This document shows positions 38,101 through 45,149 of a DNA stretch of 64,000 bases, piece by piece. Position numbers and translations under genes: made by a program. A model generated the notes under the pieces. It was not told where the DNA came from. It saw nothing but the letters and a program-made list of their open reading frames with translations, and made no database searches. Positions within the stretch are counted from its first letter, which is position 1. Each line of letters begins with the position of its first letter. This DNA is from Treponema sp. OMZ 798. GTDB taxonomy: Bacteria; Spirochaetota; Spirochaetia; Treponematales; Treponemataceae. Location of the stretch: contig NZ_CP051305.1 in assembly GCF_024181385.1 (NCBI RefSeq), positions 1,860,001 through 1,924,000 on the forward strand. Direction: 5' to 3'.

Positions 38101-38688
38101 ATCATAGTTTATTGCACTTGAAATATTCCAGCCTGTTTGGGTAGAATCGGCTGTTCCGTCGATGTACACTTCCCCTTCTTTTGCTGTATAGCTTATTCTT
38201 CCTAAGCCGTCGTGAATTACTATGGTTTTCATAACCTCTTTTGAAAATATGCGGGCATCTCCTGCGTCGCTACGCAAAATGAGCTCGACATATACCCTTT
38301 CCCCGCCACGGATGGCGGTGGTTTTAGCTTTGAGAGTTTTGCGTATGCAAAACTCTGAGATAAAAAAGGTACAAGGATGTACCTTTTTTATCGGTCTATT
38401 TTCAAAAGTCCTGTCAGAGGGAATTTTAGATCGCGATAGTTTTTTATTTAAGTACCTTTGAGCGGCGGACTGCTGACACTTGTGTATTATCATAATTATA
38501 TAAAAGTACACAAGTGTCAGCACCGTGCTTTTCAGGGCTCCGCTGTCGCTTCGGTATCTTTCCGCAGAAATTACTGCGGAAAGATGTACAGCAAAAGCAA
38601 TTTTGATAAATTGCTTTTGCTCCCTTTCAATCGCTGTCCGAAAGATGAGATAGTTAGAATGTGGATAAATGTAAGGTTTTGGTTTCAT
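35173..38688 (-). CDS. orphan Rhs cassette with helical toxin C-terminus
   Basis: 1,171 residues. The core is cut at VMKTIVIHDGLGRISY next to a 171-bp variant of the 123-bp element and ends NPVKYVDPDG. The tail of about 206 residues has a hydrophobic centre (ATLLFLAIGQPELAAITG and AKGFAVVILSSLAGSGIKKG), then a basic, charged end with KGRRGALKTIDGLRKQLYKD. This looks like a pretoxin segment followed by a small helical domain; I do not recognise it. Over the shared region the core is nearly identical to the cassette at 31730-34251, which hints at recent copying between them. Confidence 0.75.
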   Translation of the reverse strand: MKPKPYIYPHSNYLIFRTAIEREQKQFIKIAFAVHLSAVISAERYRSDSGALKSTVLTLVYFYIIMIIHKCQQSAAQRYLNKKLSRSKIPSDRTFENRPIKKVHPCTFFISEFCIRKTLKAKTTAIRGGERVYVELILRSDAGDARIFSKEVMKTIVIHDGLGRISYTAKEGEVYIDGTADSTQTGWNISSAINYDEAGRKIEEGMPFFYGGDLEQELSSKNSYQALEAFYELNNFTTIRNGTKYEYDDIDRNILTTLPDGHKQKTEYSIESSLQITKTTDPLENVSISKKDARGNIREVERLDKNNTILTKARYEYSVLGEMLRAYDAKNNLLSVSYDLLGRRTALESKDTGKKEWIYDEKGRLQAETDSVLKNKAAEIRYEYDGFDRILKTDYPFSHDIEYKYGAPGQNGAGQIVYKKDETGETHYTYGNLNEVVSETRTINRYGAGTNPETASFEYRSDYLGRMQSMKYPDGETITYTYDKGGQLKGVSGVKTSSKGTAEYSYVDKILYDEHAQRVYIKYGNGVETRYKYDEKRRWLDSIETKNVQTQDVFQKIKYNFDAVGNVLGYNNDASTYETSQSYTYDNLYQLISVEGTSNQYKGKKSSGTTPVSIAKYRQTFAFDGIGNMKEKLSTTNIPGAQGNSYPKAELDYLLQYEYDPAYAHRLIRAGNRYYRYDANGNITAEKDGPFTDEEEFVFTYSYFENEDVYGADYGFGLDAPKETEQTNPQDLFAYRRNYTWNERNLLTKSSDRNYTVHYRYGEDGQRALKYTDEGRSETLYFNNFFTIHIPTQDQNNPQGLRVHKHIFVGNSRLVTAMTHTDNNGDNEEQKAKRYYYHSDHLGSAQFVTDWKGKQYEHIEYTPYGELWIEEVAAGLDKLPFRFTGKELDEETSLYYYGARYLDPKYSRWLSGDPALNDYIPKAPIDDEAKKHNENLPGMGGVFNTVNLHVYHYAGNNPVKYVDPDGRDIINFIKGWFNYNLNKAIYSMNRLDYPLNPQFEMANEVLAKIDQMVKSGYSIYIETLQFASENSGTATLLFLAIGQPELAAITGTIGTAADILLSFDNLSNGNYIEGAKGFAVVILSSLAGSGIKKGCEKLGSLISISVGKNGLYYMKGRRGALKTIDGLRKQLYKDFVEGYFGEKMAPGAASQMADYVMKEILKFEREETLNE
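38238..38408. repeat. 171-bp variant of the in-frame palindromic element (copy g)
   Basis: The same CTTTTGAAAATA ends (38238-38249 and 38397-38408), but the centre is longer by 48 bp, still a multiple of three. It holds three other hairpins: CCGCCACGGATGGCGG, AGAGTTTTGC-GTAT-GCAAAACTCT (26 bases written as arms) and AAAAAAGGTACA/TGTACCTTTTTT. Confidence 0.85.
38449..38659. repeat. array palindromic site (site 10)
   Basis: The left end TAATAAC is altered, but CGGACTGC is kept. Hairpin arms GCTGACACTTGTGTA/TACACAAGTGTCAGC, first type of central module, right end GTTAGAA. Confidence 0.7.
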
Positions 38689-38720
38689 TGTTTTTATATT
38701 TATCGTAAAAGTTTTATCAA

Positions 38721-38743
38721 CTAGTTTTTAATTGTATCTCCAA
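38721..38743 (-). promoter_or_regulatory. conserved leader motif upstream of an rhs cassette
   Basis: Minus strand TTGGAGATACAATTAAAAAC, followed about 30 bases later by the leader ATG at 38688. AATATGATATTAATT further upstream matches the AT-rich box seen before the rhs gene at 25530. Confidence 0.35.
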
Positions 38744-38782
38744 TTTTTTTGTTCTCTCCTACAATTAATATCATATTTCTTC

Positions 38783-39292
38783 CTATAGAAATATAATAAT
38801 TAGTCCAAAAGAAAATTCATGACGTTCATCAAGGTCTCGCAAATCTAAATACAATAATCTATCTTTTAAATTCCAACACGGTAGCATATCCTTATATAAC
38901 ACCCATCCCTCTCCTTCTACATAACGAGCAGCTTCAATTTCATTTAAATGATATGCGCCGTATTTCTTTACCAATGTAGAAATAATTTTATTTTTTAGCT
39001 TTTCAGGTATTGGTCTACTTTGAGTTCTATCAAAACCAATATATAACTTCTGTTTAAGAAAATCATAGTCTACAGTACAGAATACCTCTGTCCAAAAGGT
39101 GCCGTATTTAAATGACTGTACATAATAAGTGCCTGCCTCCCAGAAGCCCCATTTTTTATACAGTTGATATAATTCCTCATATGATTTAATAGATTTAAAA
39201 TCATAATGTATTGCATCATATAGTATATGATACCTTTCAGTACAAGAACTAAAACTGAGTACAACCACAAATAATAACACAATTTTTTTCAT
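38783..39292 (-). CDS. lipoprotein, candidate immunity protein
   Basis: The ATG at 39290-39292 overlaps the TGA stop of the rhs gene (ATGA) and has GGAG in front, so it is preferred over two upstream ATGs inside rhs. The 169-residue protein starts MKKIVLLFVVVLSFSSC, a signal with a lipobox at Cys17. The mature part is soluble, with SYEELYQLYKKWGFWEAGTY and other unrecognised stretches. A surface or periplasmic lipoprotein would fit immunity to a cell-wall or periplasmic toxin, as the neighbouring peptidase-like tail suggests. Confidence 0.6.
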   Translation of the reverse strand: MKKIVLLFVVVLSFSSCTERYHILYDAIHYDFKSIKSYEELYQLYKKWGFWEAGTYYVQSFKYGTFWTEVFCTVDYDFLKQKLYIGFDRTQSRPIPEKLKNKIISTLVKKYGAYHLNEIEAARYVEGEGWVLYKDMLPCWNLKDRLLYLDLRDLDERHEFSFGLIIIFL

Positions 39293-40689
39293 TTTTTCCA
39301 TGCTCCAAAATCCCATCTTCGATAATTTATCCCAAAAGCATTTGATGCATTAGGAACTTCATTATTGCCTGCACCTTTAAAAACATCTCTATTAGTATCT
39401 AAAGTCCTTTCACTTATCATTGTACCCCCATAAAAAAAAGCTCCATATTTTGAACTCCCTCTCAAAAAATTACCCTGCTTTATAGTAAATATACCTTGTT
39501 TATTTTCTGTAACTACCTGTGTATGGCTCATTTTATTATCTTTTGTTCCATTAGGCGTTCCCGTATCCATCAAAATTAAATCACCTGGAGAAATATTTTT
39601 TTTATCAACTGCAACTGTATTTTGCATCAAATCATGTGCTGCAGTTGAAGACAAAACATCTTTTTTATATTTTTCTGGATCAGAATATTTATTATCAGAT
39701 GAATTATATGTTCCAGAATTATTTTTTATATTGAGAGGTAAAGAATTTTCTGAAGCAAAATCAATAAGAATACTTAATGCCAGATCTTCACAAGTAAATC
39801 TTTTTTTATTTTTTTCATATTCAGATATTTTTAAAGAAATATAATCTTCATATTTTTTTTGAAATTCTGAATTCCATTCATTTTTAGCATCCCACATTCC
39901 CGTAGGATCAGTATATTTAATCGGGTTATTTCCGCCATAATGGTATACATTAAAGTTTACCGTATTATATATACCGCCCTCACCAACAGAAGAACCTGCC
40001 ATATAATCATTCAGTGCAGGATCCCCTGACAGCCATCTACTATACTTCGGATCCAAGTACCTAGCCCCATAGTAGTACAACCCCGTCTCTTCATCCAGCT
40101 CCTTCCCCGTAAACCTAAACGGCAGTTTGTCTATTCCGGGTGCCGTTTCCTCTATCCACAGCTCTCCATACGGGGTATACTCTATGTGTTCATACTGCAT
40201 ACCATTCCAATCGGTTATAAACTGTGCACTTTGCAGATGGTCTGCGTGGTAGTAGTATCTTTTCTCTGTTTGTTCTGTTGTGTCGCCGTTATTATCAGCG
40301 TGCGTCATTTCTTTTGAAAATATGCGGGCATCTCCTGCGTCGCTACGCAAAAATAAATGCTCGACGTATACCCGATACGCCTCCGCTTTATTTTTACTAG
40401 GCTCCTTGTATCTGCTCCACCTATTTTCAAAAGTCCTGTCAGTGGAGCTGTTTAGTAATAACTTTCTTTTAGCGGACTGCCGATACTTGTTTATCATTAT
40501 AATATAAAAGTAAACAAGTATCGGCACCGCGCTTTTCAGGGCTCCGCTATCGCTTCGGTATCTTTCCGCAGAAATTGCTGCGGAAAGATGTACAGCAAAA
40601 GCAATTTGTATAAATTGCTTTTGCTCCCTTACAATCGCTGTCCGAGTGGTGATATGGTTAGGTTGGTTGAATAAATAACTAATCTTCAT
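39289..40689 (-). CDS. short orphan Rhs cassette with cysteine-peptidase-like toxin tail
   Basis: 466 residues. The core is cut at MTHADNNGDTTEQTEKRYYY beside a 123-bp element, leaving only the last segment of Rhs. It ends NPIKYTDPTG. The tail of about 200 residues has RFTCEDLALSILIDFASENS, then SPGDLILMD and MSHTQVV. A cysteine at the start of a helix followed by a GDL strand and a histidine strand is the arrangement of NlpC/P60, CHAP and related papain-like folds, often amidases or peptidases. The assignment is inference; the residues are in the right order but no search was done. Confidence 0.75.
   Translation of the reverse strand: MKISYLFNQPNHITTRTAIVREQKQFIQIAFAVHLSAAISAERYRSDSGALKSAVPILVYFYIIMINKYRQSAKRKLLLNSSTDRTFENRWSRYKEPSKNKAEAYRVYVEHLFLRSDAGDARIFSKEMTHADNNGDTTEQTEKRYYYHADHLQSAQFITDWNGMQYEHIEYTPYGELWIEETAPGIDKLPFRFTGKELDEETGLYYYGARYLDPKYSRWLSGDPALNDYMAGSSVGEGGIYNTVNFNVYHYGGNNPIKYTDPTGMWDAKNEWNSEFQKKYEDYISLKISEYEKNKKRFTCEDLALSILIDFASENSLPLNIKNNSGTYNSSDNKYSDPEKYKKDVLSSTAAHDLMQNTVAVDKKNISPGDLILMDTGTPNGTKDNKMSHTQVVTENKQGIFTIKQGNFLRGSSKYGAFFYGGTMISERTLDTNRDVFKGAGNNEVPNASNAFGINYRRWDFGAWKK
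40311..40433. repeat. 123-bp in-frame palindromic element (copy h)
   Basis: Ends CTTTTGAAAATA at 40311-40322 and the complement at 40422-40433. Nearly identical to copy a, though the Rhs breakpoint beside it is different. Confidence 0.85.
40456..40663. repeat. array palindromic site, complete (site 11)
   Basis: 208 bp from TAATAAC to GTTAGGT. Variable hairpin GCCGATACTTGTTTA/TAAACAAGTATCGGC, with the first type of central module. Confidence 0.8.
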
Positions 40690-40758
40690 TTAAATAAGTC
40701 CTTTAATTTATTTAAATCCATATATCTTGACTTATCAAATAATTACTCAGAACAATGT

Positions 40759-41235
40759 TCAATTTTCCAATAAATCATTTCGCAAATCATATACAGTAAT
40801 ATCTTCATTTTTGATATATATGATTTCATCTTTAGTAATAATTTTATATTTAATATCATACTTTCCTATCTTTTTATTTTTTTTAATAAAATCAATTGTA
40901 TATTCTTTATATGACCCCCAGGAAGCACTTGAAAACGGTATTTCGATCAGAAGCTCAATATCATGATTATTTATATCTCCTATTTTTAATGGAAATTCTC
41001 CATACCGGCATTTACCGATCAATATATAAAAATTATTATAAATATATAAAATTTTATTTCCTGAGCCATAATATAAAAGAGGTTCTTGGTAAGACAGTAC
41101 AAGAATATTTTTATTATGATTAAATAAGACTATCTGTCTTGCAGAATCAAAAATATTTTTTGTATATATACAATATGCTATAAATATAAAAAATAAAAAC
41201 ACACTTATAATAAATAAAAAAACAATCCTTTTCAT
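40759..41235 (-). CDS. anchored candidate immunity protein (copy 2 of 2)
   Basis: 158 residues, the same as the product of 7523-7999 except for glutamate in place of lysine next to the C-terminus. The N-terminal hydrophobic segment is kept. It lies 14 bases after the same toxin tail as at the other locus, showing that toxin, immunity gene and following sequence were copied as one piece. Confidence 0.65.
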   Translation of the reverse strand: MKRIVFLFIISVFLFFIFIAYCIYTKNIFDSARQIVLFNHNKNILVLSYQEPLLYYGSGNKILYIYNNFYILIGKCRYGEFPLKIGDINNHDIELLIEIPFSSASWGSYKEYTIDFIKKNKKIGKYDIKYKIITKDEIIYIKNEDITVYDLRNDLLEN

Positions 41236-41249
41236 TATTCCACCTTCTT

Positions 41250-42115
41250 TTATTTTGACCTTAGGATGATATTATATCCATATAAACTTCGCGTATACTG
41301 ATAGTCATTTTCTCCATACTTAGGAGCAGGGCCATACACACTTCCAAACACCTTATACATACCAACTCCCCAAAGGCCTTTAGCATGTAATGCCCCAGCA
41401 CCTTTTTGAAAATCATCAAATTCCATACCAAAAAGAGCAGCATTCATTCCTGCTAAAATATTGCCAGCTTCTCGTAATGTTACATATTTACCGTGAAATA
41501 AAAAACCATGATATGAAAAACCTTCATGGCCAGGGTATTGTGTTTTTATATCAAATTCTTTATTAGGAAGAGATAATCTGAAGGTCTTATCTTTTCCATA
41601 TGATTCCGCTTTTGCATGTAGATCATCAATATAAGCATCTATAGATTCTCCTAAGATCAATTTACCAACTGGTTTATTAGTATCGGGGCTAATAAAGGCA
41701 TCCCAAAACAGAGTTTCACCAACTACTTTCCATGGATTTTCATTATCAATAACACTCTCTTTTGACAATGGTCCTTCAATATTTTCATAAACGCCATTCC
41801 CGCTCCATTGATAGATATTCAAATCTCCATCATTAATCACATTTCTAACTAGACCATCTTGATCTATCCATGTAGATCTCCCATCTGGATCCACATACTT
41901 AATAGGGTTATTCCCCGCATAATGATACACGTGTAAGTTTACAACGTTAAACACGCCACCCATTCCTGCAAGTTTGGACGGATCCGTTCCCGAAGAAGGA
42001 ATATACTCCCCTAATGCAGGATCACCTGACAACCACCTACTATACTTCGGATCAAGATACCTAGCTCCATAATAGTATAATCCCGTTTCCTCGTCAAGCT
42101 CTTTGCCTGTAAACC
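41250..42115 (-). pseudogene. rhs fragment with Ntox44-like tail (copy 2), cut off by ISAs1
   Basis: The Rhs core is cut at the FTGKELDEETGLYYYG stretch by the ISAs1 element, leaving no start for the full protein. An internal ATG at 42032 (MSGDPALGEYIPSSG) gives a 260-residue frame of core end plus toxin. The tail is the same as that of 8014-10080. The core just before it differs at many third positions from the other copy, so the tail moved separately from the core. Confidence 0.75.
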
Positions 42116-43277
42116 CACGGCTTACGCATGAAAAAAAATAGCCGATATTTAAAGTATGAAAACATTAAAAGAATATTTTAACGAACTTAATGATAATCGT
42201 CAGTCGGGCAAAGTAAAACATCTAATCAGCGAAATATTGGTAATAGCACTGTGTGCTGTTTGTAGCGGAGTTCAAACTGTATTTGAAATAGGGGAATTTG
42301 CCGAAGTAAAAAAGGATTGGCTAAAAAATGAGGTAGGACTCTTGTTAGAAAATGGAGTTCCTTCGCACGACACCATAGGAAGAGTCCTTGCGATGATTAA
42401 TCCCAAACAATTTCAAAGCCTTTTTATCTCGTGGATTGAACAATCCCTTAATATTCCAACAGGTTCATACATTCACATTGACGGAAAAACATTACGTGGA
42501 AGTGCAAGTGAACAAAGGAGAGGTATTCATTTGGTAAGTGCATTCGCTCACGAAGCGGGAGTTGTATTAGGACAAATAAAATGTGCTGAAAAATCGAATG
42601 AAATCACAGCAATTCCTGAACTCCTTAACCTTTTAAAACTAAAACACTCGATAATTACTATAGATGCCATGGGGTGTCAAAAAGAAATAGCGAAAGAAAT
42701 CACAAAGAAAAAATGTGATTATGTATTGGCTCTAAAAGAAAATCAGCCGGCAGCGTATAATGATGTAAAAGATTATTTTTCTATAGAAGATAAAGACTTT
42801 CAAAACACACTTTTAAGATTTGAAACCTTGGATATAGGGCATGGCAGAGAAGAAAAAAGAGAATACTTTCTTTCAACTAATATAAACTGGTTTGCAGATA
42901 AGAATAAATGGGCAAATTTAAAGAGTTTTGGAATGGTCAAAAGCACTGTAAGGTGCAAAGGCAAACAATACAGTGAAAAGCGTTACTTTATTAGCAGCAT
43001 AGAGGATATAAATGAGTTTGTAACAGCTGTAAGAACACATTGGACAATAGAAAACACTTTACACTGGTCGCTGGATGTAATATTTAGAGACGATGAATGT
43101 CAAATTCGAGAAAAAAATACTGCTGAAAACATAGCAATTTTAAGGAGGATTTGCTTTAATCGAATAAAAATGTATCAAAATGGTAAAACTCTGAAAAGGA
43201 AGAAAATGCTTTGTACTTTTGATGATTCATTTAGGTTTAATGTTTTATTTAGCTAAGGAATTCATGCGTAAGCCGTG
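42116..43277 (+). mobile_element. ISAs1-family insertion sequence at the array edge
   Basis: About 1,162 bp between 17-bp perfect inverted repeats CACGGCTTACGCATGAA (42116-42132) and its complement (43261-43277). Left flank is rhs, right flank is unrelated, and there is no target duplication. A deletion next to the element probably removed the beginning of the rhs gene. Confidence 0.85.
42156..43256 (+). CDS. ISAs1-family transposase (H-repeat-associated type)
   Basis: A 366-residue transposase. Family marks are the N-terminal DNRQSGKVKHLISEILVIAL, HIDGKTLRGSA, TIDAMGCQKEIA, YVLALKENQP and the final HWTIENTLHWSLDVIFRDDE with the catalytic glutamate and aspartate. Length is normal and no frameshift is seen, so it may be active. 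Relatives (H-repeat proteins) are classically found beside rhs genes in enterobacteria, so the location is in character. Confidence 0.92.
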   Translation: MKTLKEYFNELNDNRQSGKVKHLISEILVIALCAVCSGVQTVFEIGEFAEVKKDWLKNEVGLLLENGVPSHDTIGRVLAMINPKQFQSLFISWIEQSLNIPTGSYIHIDGKTLRGSASEQRRGIHLVSAFAHEAGVVLGQIKCAEKSNEITAIPELLNLLKLKHSIITIDAMGCQKEIAKEITKKKCDYVLALKENQPAAYNDVKDYFSIEDKDFQNTLLRFETLDIGHGREEKREYFLSTNINWFADKNKWANLKSFGMVKSTVRCKGKQYSEKRYFISSIEDINEFVTAVRTHWTIENTLHWSLDVIFRDDECQIREKNTAENIAILRRICFNRIKMYQNGKTLKRKKMLCTFDDSFRFNVLFS

Positions 43278-43434
43278 TCAAAAATGTCAATAATTTATGT
43301 TAATAATAATTATAACAAAAGTAAATAATAATTTTATTGAAAAACCGGCAAAAATCGGCAAAGCATACCCCTGTACAATAGTTTAAATTTTTTGTATATT
43401 AGTTTTCGTAAACGAAAAAATTTTAGGAGCTTAC

Positions 43435-44037
43435 ATGAACTTTATAAATGAAACAAGCGAAAACAAAAAAAATAAAACTGACGATAATGATGCTTTGATG
43501 CAAAAATTTCTTAATACACGCCAGATAATTTTGGCAGGAGAAATAAATAAAGAACTTTCCGAAAAAATTGTACGCCAGCTTTTGCTCATGGAATCCCTTT
43601 CTGCAACAAAGCCTATATACATTTATATCGATTCTCCCGGAGGAGATGCCGATGCAGGCTTTGCAATCTTCGATATGATAAGATTTATCAAGGCTCCGGT
43701 ATACACAATAGGCATGGGCCTTGTTGCCAGTGCCGCCTCTATCATCCTTCTTGCAGCAAGCAAGGAACGCCGTTTCGGAATGCCTAACAGCCACTACCTC
43801 ATCCATCAGCCCCTATCAGGCATAAAAGGCGTTGCAACCGAAATTGAAATACACGCTAAAGAACTTGAAAAGATGAGAGTCAAAATCAATAAGCTCATCG
43901 CAGAAGAAACAGGTACTGATGAAAAAAAGGTTGCAAAGGATACCGACAGGGATTGTTGGCTAAATGCCGAAGAATCCGTAGAATATGGTCTTATTTCAAA
44001 AATAGCTAAAAACCGAAAAGATATCCCTGAAAAGTAA
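43435..44037 (+). CDS. clpP: ClpP-family serine protease
   Basis: A 200-residue cytoplasmic protease subunit that would form a barrel and degrade unfolded or tagged proteins with a Clp ATPase. The catalytic triad is visible: Ser99 in MGLVASAAS, His124 in HYLIHQPLSG and Asp173 in KDTDRDCWLNAEESVEYGLI. The SPGGDADAGFAIFDMI loop is also typical. The serine loop (VASAAS in place of the usual AASMG) is divergent, so it may be a second ClpP type. A good ribosome site (AGGAGC) lies before the ATG. No clpX is nearby. Its end overlaps the convergent cbiB gene by 42 bases. Confidence 0.85.
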   Translation: MNFINETSENKKNKTDDNDALMQKFLNTRQIILAGEINKELSEKIVRQLLLMESLSATKPIYIYIDSPGGDADAGFAIFDMIRFIKAPVYTIGMGLVASAASIILLAASKERRFGMPNSHYLIHQPLSGIKGVATEIEIHAKELEKMRVKINKLIAEETGTDEKKVAKDTDRDCWLNAEESVEYGLISKIAKNRKDIPEK

Positions 44038-45069
44038 TAGCGCATAAAGCCCAAACAGAAGAAGCTCGGATGCATACATTAACTGTATGCATCTTTTTAT
44101 ATCCTCATCTTCAATTTCAAAAAACTCATCCCCTATAAACGGTTTATCGACAAGAACTCCGCCGTAATAATTCGGGCCGCCTAGCCTCAAACCTAAAAGC
44201 CCTGCAGCAGCACTTTCAGGATGAGCGGAATTAGGGCTTGAGTGCTTTCTGCAATCCCGCCGCCAAATCTTAAAACCCGTTTTTATTACAGCTAGTTTTG
44301 ACATTATTTTGCTTGAAGCTTTCTTTTGTGAGCCGTCTTGCCCCTGCTCTCGCAGTTTACAAAAAAAAGAACCTGCAAGAATGAGCAAGGCCGAAAGTCG
44401 GGCCGGAAGATAGTTTACAAGGTCGTCAATCTTTGCCGGAAAAAAACCTAAGTCGGCATATTTTTCATTTTTATAACCGAGCATAGAATCCATAGTATTT
44501 ACAGCCTTATAGGCAATTCCTCCTGCAGGACCTAAAAGCATCATAAAAAACAATGGGGCTATAACACCGTCGCTTGTATTCTCGGCAATGGTTTCAACAC
44601 AGGCACGGCTAACACCCTTTTTATCCAAAGACTCCGTATCTCTCCCTACAATATTCGCAATCTGCCTTCTGCCTTCTTCAAGACTTATCCGAAGAGCCTT
44701 AAAAACTTTTATAGATTCTTTTTGAAGGCATCTGGCTGCAAGGCAGGTATAGCTGACCCACACGGCAAAAATAAGGTATAAAACCTTGTAAGGATATAAT
44801 AATTTTAAAAAGAAAAAGACAAGGTAAAAAGTAAAACCAAGATTGAAAACAACTATTAAAAGTCCTGCAAACTTTAAACCTCTATGAGACCTAAAACAAA
44901 AACGGGCAAGGGCTTCTTCTTTTTTTATCAAGCTCCCAATAGATTTTACAGGATGAGGAAAAGAATAAGGGTCGCCCAAGATAAAATCAAGAATAATTGC
45001 AAAAAATAGAACAAAAAAATTAAGATGCGAAAAAATAAAATCGGAAAGATTAAAAAAATTAAAATTCAT
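43996..45069 (-). CDS. cbiB: adenosylcobinamide-phosphate synthase CbiB/CobD
   Basis: A 357-residue membrane protein that attaches the aminopropanol arm to adenosylcobyric acid during cobalamin synthesis. Visible family marks are LDFILGDPYSFPHPVKSIG near the start, ETIAENTSDGVIAPLFFMML, NTMDSMLGYKNEKYADLG, KIDDLVNYLPARLSALLI and AHPESAAAGLLGLRLGGPN. Several hydrophobic helices lie between. No other cobalamin gene is in the window, so it may work in salvage or with genes elsewhere. Its last 42 bases run through the clpP coding end on the other strand. Confidence 0.92.
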   Translation of the reverse strand: MNFNFFNLSDFIFSHLNFFVLFFAIILDFILGDPYSFPHPVKSIGSLIKKEEALARFCFRSHRGLKFAGLLIVVFNLGFTFYLVFFFLKLLYPYKVLYLIFAVWVSYTCLAARCLQKESIKVFKALRISLEEGRRQIANIVGRDTESLDKKGVSRACVETIAENTSDGVIAPLFFMMLLGPAGGIAYKAVNTMDSMLGYKNEKYADLGFFPAKIDDLVNYLPARLSALLILAGSFFCKLREQGQDGSQKKASSKIMSKLAVIKTGFKIWRRDCRKHSSPNSAHPESAAAGLLGLRLGGPNYYGGVLVDKPFIGDEFFEIEDEDIKRCIQLMYASELLLFGLYALLLFRDIFSVFSYF

Positions 45070-45095
45070 TTTAACTTATGACGCTAATCTAAAAC

Positions 45096-45131
45096 AAAAC
45101 CGTCCTGCCTTTTTAAAGCCAAGACGGTTTT
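45096..45131 (-). terminator. rho-independent terminator
   Basis: A stem AAAACCGTC/GACGGTTTT with an inner GGC/GCC pairing, and T-runs on both sides. It follows the SH3 lipoprotein gene (minus strand) and precedes cbiB. Confidence 0.6.
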
Positions 45132-45149
45132 TTTATAAACAAAAACAAA

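Noticed and set aside
7039..40663. CRISPR array
   Set aside because: The repeats are palindromic, 123 or about 208 bp long and kilobases apart, with no short regular spacers and no cas genes.
7223..40663. Calling the sites bona fide attC sites
   Set aside because: The GTTRRRY end and inner arms fit, but the opposite end TAATAAC fits only at AAC, the length exceeds most attC sites, and no integrase gene is in the window. Kept as a hypothesis only.
7050..42100. Many plus-strand open frames antisense to the rhs genes, some over 100 codons and repeated in every copy
   Set aside because: They are shadows of the Rhs core on the other strand. They lack ribosome sites, are cysteine- and serine-rich in the way antisense frames are, and move with the core.
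43440..43622. Minus-strand frames opposite clpP
   Set aside because: clpP has a complete catalytic triad and ribosome site. The opposing frames are antisense shadows.
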